DNA from: Tethya wilhelma
Taxonomy: Eukaryota; Porifera; Demospongiae; Tethyida; Tethyidae
Direction of reading: 5' to 3'
DNA length: 64,000 nt
Assembly (NCBI GenBank): GCA_964030475.1
Contig: CAXIPT010000006.1
Coordinates: 2,956,622 to 3,020,621 of the forward strand
Part shown: in pieces, positions 23,422 through 35,300 of the stretch
How the letters are laid out: each line of letters starts with the position of its first letter
Position numbering within the stretch: position 1 is the stretch's first letter
The notes under the pieces: generated by a model
The model's database searches: none
What the model was told of the DNA's origin: nothing
The model's input: only the letters and a program-made list of their open reading frames with translations
Translations under genes and position numbers: made by a program

Positions 23422-26400
23422 TTAATGGTTACCATTTTTCACAGAAGGTTTAACTTTTCTTTTCAAAGTAGCGAAAGTTTTCATCTCTGCTTCTCCTTCG
23501 TCCAAAAGGGGTTCACGAAACTCACTAAACGTTATAACCTTCGAACGCAGTTCAAGTTCCTCACTTTCAGGGTCCATATTCTCTTGTTGCCACAAGTTGA
23601 GTTGGCCAGGTTGGTCACCTTCTCCTCCAACTTGAACGAAAGCATCAGACTGACTCAGAATCAGAGCTTCTACATCTTTGTGATCGTGATCGCTTGATGT
23701 CTCACTCTCCTCCTCTGAAGACTGCAACATGTAACCCTTTGTTCCCCTACTAAGCCTAAGCTGAAATCTGGCAAATGCCTCTTTGGTACGAGCTCCAAAA
23801 CGAGAGTAGAGATGTCCCAGTAGGAGTGAAATCAGTAGGATGTAGGCACTCATGACAAGAAGTCCAGAGTAGATTGTCTGTCCGGGCGATTGTGAGATGC
23901 TTTCGTTCTGAAAGTAAAGTGCTCCGATACCAAGAAGGATGAGATTTGCTAGGAGGAAAGTGTCAACACGATTTTGCCAAGTACCTTGAAAAGGGGAGAG
24001 TGTTGCGTGTAGGTACAGCAGTACAGTCAGTAAGATCACCAAGGCAAATGTGGAGGAAGGAATGGTAACTTGTAGAAAGGTCGAAATGACTATGATGATC
24101 CACCTGAGAAACAAGCGAAATCCAAACCACCAACGATACTTGGGTTTGAATGGAGCCCACATAGCATCATATAGTGGTTTTAGGCGACACACATACCTTA
24201 TGGTGTACAAATGCTGTGGTGCAAGGGTAAGAAATGTGGTAGGGAAGATGTAAATGATCACCAAAATTGAGGCCACAATACAAAGGAACAGGTGTAGGCC
24301 TTGTCCATAGGGTACTGTTGGATCAATGTACCACCTCCAATAGACTGATCCGTTTAAAGTTTCGATTCTCAGCACAGCAAGTGTTGTGATGCAGAGTTCT
24401 GTAACAGAGCCATAGCTGAGAAGAAGTAGAGTAGCAAGGAGTTTTACGGAAGCAAATCTTGTGATGATCTTCAAGCGAATGAGTAGAAGAAAGGTTCCCA
24501 GTAATGCATAAAGATAGAGGATGTAAGCGTACTGGAAGAGGAAGTATTGAAGGGTATTCATTCCATCAAACAAACACAATCCCAGTTTAGGTTTTAAGCT
24601 GAGGATTCCTGCTAAGATGAGAATCAAATTATAGTATCTATTGGGGAATAGGTAATCAGATAGAGAGTTGGCAATGTTGCAATAAAACAGTATAGGGTTG
24701 AGAAATCCTTCTGAGATTGTAATGTGGAGCTTTGCCATGGTGATGATCAGAACTACACCAAACAAGGTAAATGGTACAAGAAGAAGAAGGTAGTAGTTTG
24801 AGCACTCTTTGCACTGGCTGCTTCCCAAGGTGACACTATAGTTCTGTTGACAAACTCCACACAATAGTCCACGCCGTTTGAAATCTTCATTGCATTGACT
24901 ATCAGTGAATTTCGAAGCTGGAATGCCAGTGTTTCTGCAATAATTTACAATGCAGTGTTGAACTACCAAGATATCATTAAATTCACTGGTTGTTTCATTA
25001 TCATTGTCCAGTTGCAATGGTCCAAACCACTTTGTAGATGGTATCTCAAATGATTTTTCATCTCTGTCACAGTGTACTCCATTTTGTGCAAGTCTTTCAT
25101 CACAATCACAAATACCATTTGCTTCGTTGTATGCGAATCCAAGCTTACATTTTGAGAGATAAACTTGGAAGCAAGAAAAGTGTTTTGAAGACTGTGACCA
25201 AATACACACCACATTGCATGAATTTTCATGACCATTTAATTTCATAGGTATACGAGACTCATGGTTTGGTAGTGAGAATCGGGTATCACTGAAAGTCATA
25301 TTGTTTAGTCCAATATTCATAGTGTTCTCTGTAGCTGGTTTGCAATTTTCAGTGTCAGATTCGATTGTAAGATAGCTGTAAAAAACAACATCTTGAACAT
25401 AATTATTCGAAGAATCACGTGCAACTACAAAGATATCAAAGGTATGTCCTGGTACTGATTCTTGAGGATGAAAAAGGACTTCAATCTGGCTAACAGGTGT
25501 GTTTATTGTTTCGTTATTTAAAAGCAATATCCTGGATTTTTCTAATTCTGGACATTCTTCAGTTATATCAATTCCAAATATTGAATGGCCACTCTGAGAA
25601 ATAGCATAATTCTTTTCAAATATAATGCTTGTGTTGAAATTTGAATCTCCACAATTTGAACTCTCTATACTTGTGCAGTTGAAAAAGCAGCCATCATTAG
25701 GTTCCAGTTTTAAGTTACGTAAGGCATCATCAACACATATTGCACCTCCCATTCTAGCTATGTTGTTTTCAAATGACATTACTGAGTTGTTACTCAACAC
25801 AAGAATACTATCGGTGAGTTTTAAGCCACCTCCACACCCAATGAAGTGAAAGTTGTGGCTAAATTCAACTCTGTCTTCAACATAAAGAGTAGACCGGAGA
25901 GCATTAACAGCCATACCGAGGTTGTTTGAAAAGTTCATTCTGTTTAGAGTAACATTTGCTGTCCATACACCAACTGTAGAATACTGTTCACCAGTTACAT
26001 CATCAGTCAGGTAATTCCCAATAAAGGTTGAGTCTTTCAGAATAACTTGCAGACTACTTTGCATTGATTTGCCCAAGCTCTCTTGACTAATGGCTAGTGC
26101 AGATATCGTTCCACTGTTTCCTTCAAAGTGGCACTCATCTACAACTACATGCAGAATATGGACTCCTTCAACAGCTGGTTCCACAGTGTACAGCGAGCTT
26201 ACATAAACACCCCCAACTAACAATGCAGCGTTGTTTGTGAAATTTGTACCTTTTATGGTAACATAGATACTGGTGTTCTTTTGTTCGTACAACATGGTTT
26301 GTTCTTGAAGGCCAACTGGATAGGGGAGATGGGTAGAGACCATTATTCCACCAGTTACAGTTCCAATCTTTCCGACATTCTCATCAAATTGACAGTCCCT

Positions 26401-27450
26401 AACAGTGATTGAACTGTCACTAACTCCTCTAAAAGTGCTCAGATAAACTCCACAACTGATCAGAGCATAGTTCCTTGCAAATCGGGTAGAGAGAATCTCA
26501 ACATCAACATCAAAATGGAGTTGCGATAGTGTAACTGTCAATCCACCTCTACCACCCACCCTGTAGAGATTATCACAGTCGCTACTCAGGGAATCTCTTA
26601 CACATTCGTCACTGTTATCAGCATTGTCCACAAAAGTACAGTTTGAGATTGCGGCTGATGTGATTTGTGGAACCAAATATGGGGTACTCTGATTGTAATA
26701 GTCTAGGTAGAGGAGGCTGGTCCCACCACATGCATGTGTTGAGCTACCATCACATTTGTTGCTTTCAAAGATAGAGTTTTCTAGTTCCAATCCAAAGACA
26801 TTGATTCCAAACAGTCCAATTCCAGTGGTATTCTGTACTGAGACTGACAATATTGAGACATTCTGGCAGTTTATGAGAAACAAAGCAACTCTGGTTTGAA
26901 AAATTGTGACAGAAATATCAAATATGTCACTCCTGAAGTTGCTCTTAAGTAACTGAACAATCGGGCCAAAGTTTTGCCCACCTCCACTACACTCTTCCAC
27001 AATCACATTCTTAATGATCAGATTGTGGACCCCATAAAATGCAAGACTAGCCAATGAATGTCTATCACATTTTATAACAACAGTATTTTCAGAGTCATTT
27101 TGGAGCTCACCAATGATTCTCAGCTCTTCGACGTTTTGAATCAAACAGTGATTTTTGAGATTGTGGACTCCTTCTTGTAGTTTCAGAGTTGTACTGTTAG
27201 TCAGAACTTGCAATGCTTGATTGATGTCCAAGCTGGCATTATTGCAGGGTCCTGGTAAGACAGCTGTTGGTGTTTGAGCATCTTCTGGCTTGGGACAAAC
27301 AACAATTTCATCTCCAAATACACTTCTAAGTGAACAGAGTAGAAACAGCAGACTCACAAACAAGATGGTACAGCTAGAACCACCAGTTCGGCCTTTTGAC
27401 AAAGTGGTATTACTGTTCTTCATGTTCACAATGCACTTTGCACCATACAT
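23422..27450 (-). CDS. beta-helix ectodomain, multi-span membrane protein (paralogue 2)
   Basis: Single-exon, 1,342 aa, convergent with paralogue 1. The first ATG is 27450; an in-frame ATG at 27423 better fits a signal peptide (hydrophobic TILFVSLLFLLCSLRSVFG). The N-terminal region has VCPKPED and the family LDINQALQVL strand. The beta-helix shows FTNNAALLVGGVYV and FENNIARMGGAICV. The Cys-rich collar is FAYNEANGICDCDERLAQNG, KWFGPL, RRGLLCGVCQQNYSVTLGSSQCKEC. Membrane segments start near residue 880 and carry CLFDGMNTLQYF and YDAMWAPFKPKYRWWFGFRL. The tail is acidic (EEESETSSDHDHKDVE) and ends with FSEFREPLLDEG. Function unknown; same inferred role as its paralogues. Confidence 0.85.
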   Translation of the reverse strand: MYGAKCIVNMKNSNTTLSKGRTGGSSCTILFVSLLFLLCSLRSVFGDEIVVCPKPEDAQTPTAVLPGPCNNASLDINQALQVLTNSTTLKLQEGVHNLKNHCLIQNVEELRIIGELQNDSENTVVIKCDRHSLASLAFYGVHNLIIKNVIVEECSGGGQNFGPIVQLLKSNFRSDIFDISVTIFQTRVALFLINCQNVSILSVSVQNTTGIGLFGINVFGLELENSIFESNKCDGSSTHACGGTSLLYLDYYNQSTPYLVPQITSAAISNCTFVDNADNSDECVRDSLSSDCDNLYRVGGRGGLTVTLSQLHFDVDVEILSTRFARNYALISCGVYLSTFRGVSDSSITVRDCQFDENVGKIGTVTGGIMVSTHLPYPVGLQEQTMLYEQKNTSIYVTIKGTNFTNNAALLVGGVYVSSLYTVEPAVEGVHILHVVVDECHFEGNSGTISALAISQESLGKSMQSSLQVILKDSTFIGNYLTDDVTGEQYSTVGVWTANVTLNRMNFSNNLGMAVNALRSTLYVEDRVEFSHNFHFIGCGGGLKLTDSILVLSNNSVMSFENNIARMGGAICVDDALRNLKLEPNDGCFFNCTSIESSNCGDSNFNTSIIFEKNYAISQSGHSIFGIDITEECPELEKSRILLLNNETINTPVSQIEVLFHPQESVPGHTFDIFVVARDSSNNYVQDVVFYSYLTIESDTENCKPATENTMNIGLNNMTFSDTRFSLPNHESRIPMKLNGHENSCNVVCIWSQSSKHFSCFQVYLSKCKLGFAYNEANGICDCDERLAQNGVHCDRDEKSFEIPSTKWFGPLQLDNDNETTSEFNDILVVQHCIVNYCRNTGIPASKFTDSQCNEDFKRRGLLCGVCQQNYSVTLGSSQCKECSNYYLLLLVPFTLFGVVLIITMAKLHITISEGFLNPILFYCNIANSLSDYLFPNRYYNLILILAGILSLKPKLGLCLFDGMNTLQYFLFQYAYILYLYALLGTFLLLIRLKIITRFASVKLLATLLLLSYGSVTELCITTLAVLRIETLNGSVYWRWYIDPTVPYGQGLHLFLCIVASILVIIYIFPTTFLTLAPQHLYTIRYVCRLKPLYDAMWAPFKPKYRWWFGFRLFLRWIIIVISTFLQVTIPSSTFALVILLTVLLYLHATLSPFQGTWQNRVDTFLLANLILLGIGALYFQNESISQSPGQTIYSGLLVMSAYILLISLLLGHLYSRFGARTKEAFARFQLRLSRGTKGYMLQSSEEESETSSDHDHKDVEALILSQSDAFVQVGGEGDQPGQLNLWQQENMDPESEELELRSKVITFSEFREPLLDEGEAEMKTFATLKRKVKPSVKNGNH

Positions 27451-27767
27451 TATGGCATATAAGATTCCAAATTACATTATATTTATGAGGCCAATTAAGG
27501 GTACATGTTTGTTTATTTTACTACACGAATTCCACACATGCTGTCTGCATGTTCCATAATGATTGCTTAATTTGGCCAATGATTTTAGTTGTATTTCGTT
27601 TAATTAGAATAATTCTCCTACTATAATAATTAATGAATAAAATTAAGCAATTGTAGTTGCACAATTATCACTATGCACCATGCAACACAATAACAAAACA
27701 AACAATTGTTATAAGATTTTGAATATTAAAATGATAAACAAGCGATGCATAATAATTATAGACAAAC
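27451..27767. other. intergenic, AT-rich
   Basis: 317 bp between two tandem minus-strand paralogues. It serves as upstream region of one and 3' flank of the other. No further element recognised. Confidence 0.5.
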
Positions 27768-30700
27768 TCAGACTGTTGTTTCAAGACTTGCTACATCATT
27801 GCGTCGCTCCTTTGTCACCCTATCTTTTTTGTTGGGTATGTTCAGCATTTCCATTGATGCTGACAACACACGGCTTGCCAAAACAGTCGTATTAACTTCA
27901 ACCTCACCCGAGTCATCTAGCAACGGCTCACGAAACTCAGTGAAGGAGACAATGTGAGGACTCTTTGGTGAAGTGTACCCGGGCAGAGTTTTGTCCTGTT
28001 GCCATTGATTCTTTGGATGCGGGGCAGCGCTATCGTACAGACTTTGTTCTTTTTCATCACTTGGATTTTGGTCCGTGTTTTGTTCGGTCTTCTTTGAGTT
28101 AATACAACTCAGTAGCTTTAATTGAAACCAGTTCTTTGCACGATCAAACTTATCTGGAAATCGAATGTATATATGTACTACGAGAACCACCAAGAAGACC
28201 AGGTAGGCAAGAGAAACGATGATACTAGTGAAGATTATGTGACTTTGTTCGTCTCTTGTGGTGCGAAAGTAGAGTGCTCCAATGACCAAGAGGATGAGAT
28301 TTGTCATAAAGTAACTATCAAGCAAATTGCACCAATATTTTTGGAACGGAGAGACTGCCTGCTGGAGAAGAAGGATCAGTGTCAGAAATATGCCCAGTGC
28401 GAACAGACTGTGGGGAACACTGATATATGCAGACATAAAGATGATGACTATTCTTGCAAGGAGACGAAAGCCAAGCCACCATCTGTGTTTGGTTTTGAAA
28501 GGAGCCCATATTGCATCTAACAGAGGTTTGAGTCTATTGAGGTACTTGCTGTTGTAGACAAAGTTTGGAAACAACACCAAGAGAGGAAGGGGTATGACGT
28601 AGCCGAAAAGCACTACAATTGCAATGATGCCAAGAGCAATGTGGCGACCTTGGAAGTAGGGCTCCGTTGGGTCAAGAAACCACCTCACGTAAGTTTGATC
28701 ATCCAGTGAATGTATTGTTACAAAGCTTAGTGAAAGGAGACTCAATTCAGTGAGAGCTACGTAGCTTAGCAACAAGAGAGTTGCCAAGATTTTGACAGGA
28801 GAGTAGCTTCTTTGACCAGGGAGAGAGACAAACTTTGCAATCAAAATGACCAACACAAGAAGTAGTAGAAAATACACCACAAAGCCATAATTTATGAGCA
28901 CAAGCCAAAAGGCAGTCATCCCATCAAACAAGCAAATACCAATATTAAGAATTAAACTGAGAGATCCAGCAATACTGAACAGGTAGTTTCTTACTGGTTC
29001 GAATGGCAGTAAAAGAAACGAATTGAATGATAAGACATTACTGTAGAACAATACATTATTCAAGTAGCCTTCAGCAACAGAAATGTGTAGAGTAGCTAAT
29101 GATGCAACTATTAGTATACCAACAAAAGCCAACAATATGAGGAAGAAAAGATTGTAGTTTGAACACTTGATACACTGACTCCGTCCTAATGTGATGCTAA
29201 GACCTTCCTTACATCCACCACATAAGATACCAGTACGTCCAGAATTGTCGGCACACTGAAATTCAAAGTCATCATCTCTTACCACTTTTGGTCCAAGCTT
29301 ACAAAAGTTAATCGGACAGCTACCCAGGACTAAAGTCTCCATTGAGTCATTTCCAGCTTCAAAAGGTCCAAACCATACCCGATCGGGGACAGTAAGTGAT
29401 CGGGTGCTAATGTCACATTCTATGTCAAATTCATTCAACCGAGGGTCACAATAACAGCTTCTGCTTGTTTTATTATACAAGAAACCGACTAGACATTGTG
29501 TTAGAGAAAAGAGAACGTTTACGTTAGCCGAGGATCCTTGAGTAATGGATGAAATAAAAGCATTTAGTGTCTGGTTCTCCATTCCCAATAAAGTTATCGG
29601 TGTGTTCGAGCCAGTAGGTGTCCCATCAAGGAACCAAAATCCACTCTCACCCAACCGAGATCCTAATACATCTAATGCTTGATCTGGTAGAAGCACTGCC
29701 ATGGATATCCCTTCGGGAATCGGCTGTTGAAATTTGTCAAATGCTTCTATGGGAATTCTGAACTGTTCCCCCGGCATAACTGGTCTGTACATACTTGTGT
29801 CCACTTGTATTCTTTCGCTGAATCCACTTATTTGTTCCATACCCACTGGTTCTTCGTCAAAGATGAAGAATCGATTTTCAGGGTTGTGATACATGTTCTG
29901 AAAAACTGTATAGTTTGTGTTAACAATTGGAATGCTTGCAGTCCAGGGACAGCTTTCCAAAGTTGCACCAAATATCACGCTGCCAGTAAGAGCCCTGTTA
30001 CCTTGGAATGTAACAGTAATATTTAAGTTGTCAAGCAAACCAGTCTCGCTTTGTGAATTGTATTCTACATTCCCTAAATGAAGAAAGCATTCATCATCAA
30101 GAACATAGTACTCATCCCCAATAATACTCGCAGATATAGCACCACCCTTGTCAACTGCCGAATTTTTCACGAAAGATACTGTGGAATTCGGTTGCAGTAC
30201 TAAAAAGCTGAGCGAATTGAGTCGAAGTGCTCCCCCATTGATACCAATATTGCTCCTAAATACTACACCTCCAAATATGTAGAAAAGGCTTCTAACACCT
30301 GCTAGAGCAGTTCCAAGGTTGCCTAGGAATTCATTATGGCCCAAAAATGTAAAGTTTACACTCTGTGCACTAACAACTGAACCATAATCACCACCTTCGG
30401 AGGAAGTGCCTGAAGTACTGATTGAGTTGTTCACAAAGGTACAATCTTCAAGTGTGACCTGTACACCTTCATTTAAGCCAATGTATTTTTGTTCGATAAT
30501 ACTTAATGCAGAAGCTCTTGTTGCAACATTTTGCTCAAAGACGCAACGTTGAAATTTTACAGATAGAGTGCTGTCTGCTATTTCGGGCACATAAAGAGAG
30601 ATAACTGATACTGCTCCAGTTGTAAATGCAGTATTGCCAATAAACTTCGTATTGGTTATTAAAATTGAGATGTTTCTCGTATCGAATGGTGGGAAAACAA

Positions 30701-31709
30701 ACTCATTTTCAATCTGTTGCGGACGAGAAACTTCCAGAAATATACTCAATCCGCCAACAATGAATGTATTCTCATGTAGTCCATTTTGTACAAACTGACA
30801 GTCACTAAACACAACAGAACTGTCTGTAACTCCGCTGAAAAGACTTACGTGAGCCCCACCACCAAACCTAGCAACATTCCTCTCAAACTGCGAAGAGACA
30901 ACTTCAACATTGACGCTAAAGTGAAGCTGTGTTAGCATGACTGTCAGTCCACCGCTCCCACCAAGAGGGTAACCACGGAGACGAGCAACTCTAGAATAGA
31001 GGTAAAACAGCTCCACCGAACCTATTGAGCTCAGATCAAAATTGTTTACGAACAAGCAGTTTGATACTAATAGAGAACAATGACTGGGAAATGAATTGTT
31101 AAAGTCACTACTTCTATTGTGATCCAGATACAATACGTATGCAGCACCACCGATAAATTCCACGTGATCTCTATTAAAGAGTTCAAAAATAATTGACGGT
31201 GGCTCTTTGCTTTCTGAGTGGTTGTCTTCAAACACATTGTCCACCAGTTCTCCATCAATATTTATTGCCATCAATCCTATACCAATTGTGTTTTGAATAT
31301 GTAGATTGCGTATCGAAACATCTTGACTGTTGCCGATAAACAGAGCTACATTTAAGCCACTTGGAAACTGGAACAGCTCCTCTTCAAAAAAATCATACAC
31401 AAAGTTCACTACTTCGTTCAAGTTTTCATTACTAATGCCACACCCATCCAATGTAAAATTGCTAAGTGAGAGACTTTCCACTCCAAAGAAAGCCAGTCCA
31501 GTATCATCATTGCATTGCACAATCACATCAGAGGGTTCATGATGCTTACCAGTGATTGCTACTCCTGTCAAGTTGTGTAGAAGTACAAAAGTACTAACAA
31601 CGTGTCTTCCTGGCTCCAGAAGTAGAACAGTGTCTGTAGTGACTCTCTCCAGGGCTTGGTCGATGTCAACCACACCAGAACAGTTGTCTCCATTGCTTGG
31701 GCATACAGC
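27768..31709 (-). CDS. beta-helix ectodomain, multi-span membrane protein (paralogue 3), 5' end unresolved
   Basis: Open frame from the stop at 27768 up to about 31700, >1,300 aa. The upstream part reads CPSNGDNCSGVVDIDQALE, matching the mature N terminus of its paralogues, but a TGA lies in frame at about 31712 in a hairpin element, so no signal peptide or ATG is joined in this frame. The signal-peptide exon may lie beyond the element (5' intron), or the gene's start was destroyed. Body: FERNVARFGGGAHV and FVKNSAVDKGGAISA (beta-helix), collar CYCDPRLNEFDIEC, RVWFGPFEAG, RTGILCGGCKEGLSITLGRSQC, membrane region with CLFDGMTAFW and LDAIWAPFKTKHRWWLG. Tail with FTEFREPLLDDSG. Confidence 0.75.
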   Translation of the reverse strand, partial: AVCPSNGDNCSGVVDIDQALERVTTDTVLLLEPGRHVVSTFVLLHNLTGVAITGKHHEPSDVIVQCNDDTGLAFFGVESLSLSNFTLDGCGISNENLNEVVNFVYDFFEEELFQFPSGLNVALFIGNSQDVSIRNLHIQNTIGIGLMAINIDGELVDNVFEDNHSESKEPPSIIFELFNRDHVEFIGGAAYVLYLDHNRSSDFNNSFPSHCSLLVSNCLFVNNFDLSSIGSVELFYLYSRVARLRGYPLGGSGGLTVMLTQLHFSVNVEVVSSQFERNVARFGGGAHVSLFSGVTDSSVVFSDCQFVQNGLHENTFIVGGLSIFLEVSRPQQIENEFVFPPFDTRNISILITNTKFIGNTAFTTGAVSVISLYVPEIADSTLSVKFQRCVFEQNVATRASALSIIEQKYIGLNEGVQVTLEDCTFVNNSISTSGTSSEGGDYGSVVSAQSVNFTFLGHNEFLGNLGTALAGVRSLFYIFGGVVFRSNIGINGGALRLNSLSFLVLQPNSTVSFVKNSAVDKGGAISASIIGDEYYVLDDECFLHLGNVEYNSQSETGLLDNLNITVTFQGNRALTGSVIFGATLESCPWTASIPIVNTNYTVFQNMYHNPENRFFIFDEEPVGMEQISGFSERIQVDTSMYRPVMPGEQFRIPIEAFDKFQQPIPEGISMAVLLPDQALDVLGSRLGESGFWFLDGTPTGSNTPITLLGMENQTLNAFISSITQGSSANVNVLFSLTQCLVGFLYNKTSRSCYCDPRLNEFDIECDISTRSLTVPDRVWFGPFEAGNDSMETLVLGSCPINFCKLGPKVVRDDDFEFQCADNSGRTGILCGGCKEGLSITLGRSQCIKCSNYNLFFLILLAFVGILIVASLATLHISVAEGYLNNVLFYSNVLSFNSFLLLPFEPVRNYLFSIAGSLSLILNIGICLFDGMTAFWLVLINYGFVVYFLLLLVLVILIAKFVSLPGQRSYSPVKILATLLLLSYVALTELSLLSLSFVTIHSLDDQTYVRWFLDPTEPYFQGRHIALGIIAIVVLFGYVIPLPLLVLFPNFVYNSKYLNRLKPLLDAIWAPFKTKHRWWLGFRLLARIVIIFMSAYISVPHSLFALGIFLTLILLLQQAVSPFQKYWCNLLDSYFMTNLILLVIGALYFRTTRDEQSHIIFTSIIVSLAYLVFLVVLVVHIYIRFPDKFDRAKNWFQLKLLSCINSKKTEQNTDQNPSDEKEQSLYDSAAPHPKNQWQQDKTLPGYTSPKSPHIVSFTEFREPLLDDSGEVEVNTTVLASRVLSASMEMLNIPNKKDRVTKERRNDVASLETTV

Positions 31710-31820
31710 GGGTCATGTAGGATATCCGACTCTAGGGCTAAGGCTAGGGCTAGGGCTAGTGCTAGGGCTAGGGCTAGGGCTAGGGCTAGGGCTAGGGAGT
31801 CGGATATCCTACATGATCCG
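31706..31820. mobile_element. foldback element with interstitial telomere-like (GGGCTA)n core
   Basis: Arms TCATGTAGGATATCCGACTC (left) and its reverse complement (right) are perfect over 20 bp and extend to about 24 bp with one mismatch. They enclose about 60 bp of GGGCTA repeats with a few variants (AAGGCTA, TAGTGCTA). No target-site duplication or transposase seen. It abuts the 5' end of paralogue 3. Confidence 0.8.
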
Positions 31821-32305
31821 AGAATTCTAGTCATATTCAGAGATGATTCTTAGAATCCTAGATGTAAATGAATACTACTAATATGAAATTGCAGACTATG
31901 AATAATATTAGAGCTATGTCGTGGGAAGGTGGAGCCCGGATACGAGGCTTTAACTTGGAACTATGGTAACACGTATTCATGCAGTATACAGGAAACAGCA
32001 AGCTTCTTTCTTTATTATTTAGCTAAATAGCTATTATCTATGTCATGTGATTGAGGTTTATACTGAATGAGGTCAGTTTACTATAATTGTCTACCTGGAC
32101 AGACTATAGACTATATTGGCCTGCAAATCAAACAGTCTCTGGATATTCTAGTACAAAAGAACACATTGAAAAATCTTCATAGCTATTACATGCAAGGTAA
32201 GGAAATGTATTGCAATAATTTATGTCCTGTAGCTAGTGATTGATCATGGGTGTTTTTGCTCATTGCATGATTTATAGGTCTAGGGATTATAGGCTGCCAG
32301 GCACA
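31821..32305. promoter_or_regulatory. divergent upstream region of paralogues 3 and 4
   Basis: About 485 bp between the hairpin element and the ATG of paralogue 4. Only AT-rich sequence and candidate AG acceptors upstream of 32306 were noticed. Confidence 0.35.
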
Positions 32306-35300
32306 ATGAAAGCACCACTCTTGTCACTTCTAGTGCTCATGTTTCAAGCCACCACACCTGAAGCTGTATCTTGTTCCTTAGCTACACAAAACACACTAGA
32401 AGCGTGCAGTGGTACAGACTGTTCTTCACTGATGACGCTGGACAATGCATTTCAAATCCTCTCCTCTAACTTAACTCTTATGCTTGAGCCTGGTATCCAC
32501 TACGTAGAAGAGTTTGTCCTGATTCAGAATCTGACCAATCTACAAATCGTTGGCAATACAGCAACAATCATTACGTGTGCACCTTCAATAGGACTAGCAT
32601 TTTATAATGTATCAAACTTGTGTATCGAAAATATCAAGATTGATGGGTGCAGCCTAAATGGGACGAATTTGACAAGTGTTTTTGATAAGATTGAATCATC
32701 CACACAGTCTTTCTATAACTTTCCCACAGTAAACAGTTCAGGTGTGGGCCTAATGTTTGGACTTTGTTCCAGTGTAAACATTGAAAGTGTACAGATTGTG
32801 AATGTTGATGGTTTTGGTCTCCTTGGGATAAACATCATTGGCAATTCACAACTAAACAATGTGACATTTTCATCAAATGGTGTCAACAGAGAGAACTGCA
32901 AATTTTCAGAGTCAGCCACTAGCATTACCAACCTGCGCAGAACACTACAGAGTAAGTCTGAAAAGTTTGGAGGTGGAGCAGTGTTTCTTTATCAAGATTT
33001 CATGGGTGATGATCAAGAGTCTTACGATGACCAAAGATACTCACTAGAGGTCAACTCCTCCACTTTTTACAATAACGTTGAGTGTAGCTTTGTCTATAGG
33101 ACCTATGTTGAAGTTGGAATGTCGAGATATTTGGACGAACTTGGTTACCGAATCGGTGGAGGTGGTGCAATGACAATTATACTTGTCCAGTTGAGATATA
33201 GCATTGATGTTACTGTTAAATCAACTGACTTTCAAAGCAACTCAGCCCTTCTTGGCTCCTCTATACACGCAGTGTTGTATCAAGGCTTACAGGACACCCA
33301 CCTAACTATTGACAACTGTTCCTTTCTAGGAAATGGTGCACCTCACAATGTAAGTGTTGGCGATTCAGCAGCTTTTGGAGCAGCTGGGATAGCATTTTTT
33401 AGTGACATTGGTCGGCCAGCCTCAAGGCAGCAGTATGTCTCTCGTATCCTTAATAACCAAAATGTCACTGTCAAAGTGCTCAATTCAGATTTTATTGGAA
33501 ACAGAGCCCAATATGGTGGTGCAATGTACATCTATTCCGCTTATCAATCACCTATCAATGACATCACAACTGATGTTGTAAAATTTTTGATTGAAAAATG
33601 TAATATCGAACAAAATCAAGCTTTCATAGGACCAGCAATGTCTGTGTACGAATTCAAATTCTCTGGCAGGGCAGTAGGGATTCAGATACACATCAAAGAC
33701 ACAAGCTTTGTTGACAATAGAATAGAAACTGCTGTGTTTGATAAGTTACTAATATCTGTCAGTCAAAACTTCGGTATTATAGATTTAAGGAGTATTAACA
33801 TCACTTTTCTTGGCAACTGTCAATTTTTCAACAATACTGGAACAGCCATCAGAGCTGAAGAAACTCTGATTGGAATTGCTGGAAATGCAACCTTTCAAGG
33901 AAACACTGGAATAAATGGCGGTGCTTTTTATCTACTGAGTCACACATACTTAGTAATGGCTCCAAATTCAAGCCTCTATCTGCTTTATAATGTTGCCTAT
34001 CTTGCTGGTGGAGCGTTTTATGTAAACGAAATTGGATTGAATTCTTTTGTGTCTGGGGGAGGCTTGTACGAGGATTGCTTTCTCCATTTCAGTTATGATG
34101 ATTTCATAGTGTGCTCAAACTGTTCAGATCTAGATACAACTGGAGTCTATATACAGTTCAGTAACAACCGTGCACCTTCTGGTAGCAATGTGTATGGCTC
34201 TGCTCTGCTTTCTTGTCCATGGGCTTTAGAACTTCTTGATCAGTTTGAAAATGAAAATGAATCATCAATATTTCAAATTCTAAACGATCACTTTCCTAAT
34301 GTCTTTAGTTTCGATGTAAACCATACTAAGGGTCCACACATATTTCGATCAGTACCCACAAGCCTTCAGCTAAAATACCAAAACTTTACGATCAACAATT
34401 CTGAGTTAGAATACAACAACTTTACTATCAAGATTTCACCTGGTGAAGTGATCACTCTCAGTTTGTCTGCCCAAGACGACTTTGACCAAATTGTGTCCAC
34501 TGTTGTATCATCATTTGTGCTTAATTCGACAAAAACTGCAGTAACAAAAGTGAGTGACGACAATTTTGGATTTTTGGGGAACAATGAACCCACAGAGATA
34601 CCGTTCAGACTCAATGGAGTTGAAAATCAGACAGTTACAGTGATCATATTTTCAACAGAAGTTGGCAGCAGGGCCCAGACTTTATTTTCTCTAGAAGTTG
34701 TTTCATGTGGATTTGGATTTGTTTTCAATAGTTCACAAAGCATTTGTGGTTGCAATAATGAACTGGATCCTCTTGGAGTAATGTGCAGTACCGAAAACCA
34801 CTCCCTTACCATTCCAGACGATATTTGGGTAGGACCATTTCCCAATAGTGAAATCAGTGAGATTGTTATACGTCCCTGTCTCTTTGAGTACTGTCGGAAT
34901 GGAGAGCGTACTGTATTGATTTCAGACGACTTAGCTGCAGTTAGTTTGTTGGATGAACAATGCTCGCTTCTATTGCACAGAGCTGGATTTCTGTGTGGTG
35001 ATTGCATTGAAGGGTTTAGTAGTATATTTGGCAGTAGAAAGTGTTTGGAATGTTCGAATATTTGGCTACTGATACTGGTACCCTTTCTTTTAGGTGGGTT
35101 TCTCATAATCTTCATTATCCGATTCCTAGATCTCAATATCACTGGAGGTTACATAAATGGTATACTCTTCTACTCAAACATTGTCAGCCTCTATGGACAG
35201 AGTTTGGTTCCACATACTGTACTGAAATCTCTGTTTCTGATATCACTTCCAACTCTCAATTTGGGAATCGAAACTTGCTTCTATGATGGTATGACTTCTC

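Noticed and set aside
31568..31834. Open frame MTRILGSC..(LA)n as the signal peptide of paralogue 3
   Set aside because: The hydrophobic LA stretch is translated telomere-like repeat and is in a different frame from the receptor; no splice site joins them cleanly.
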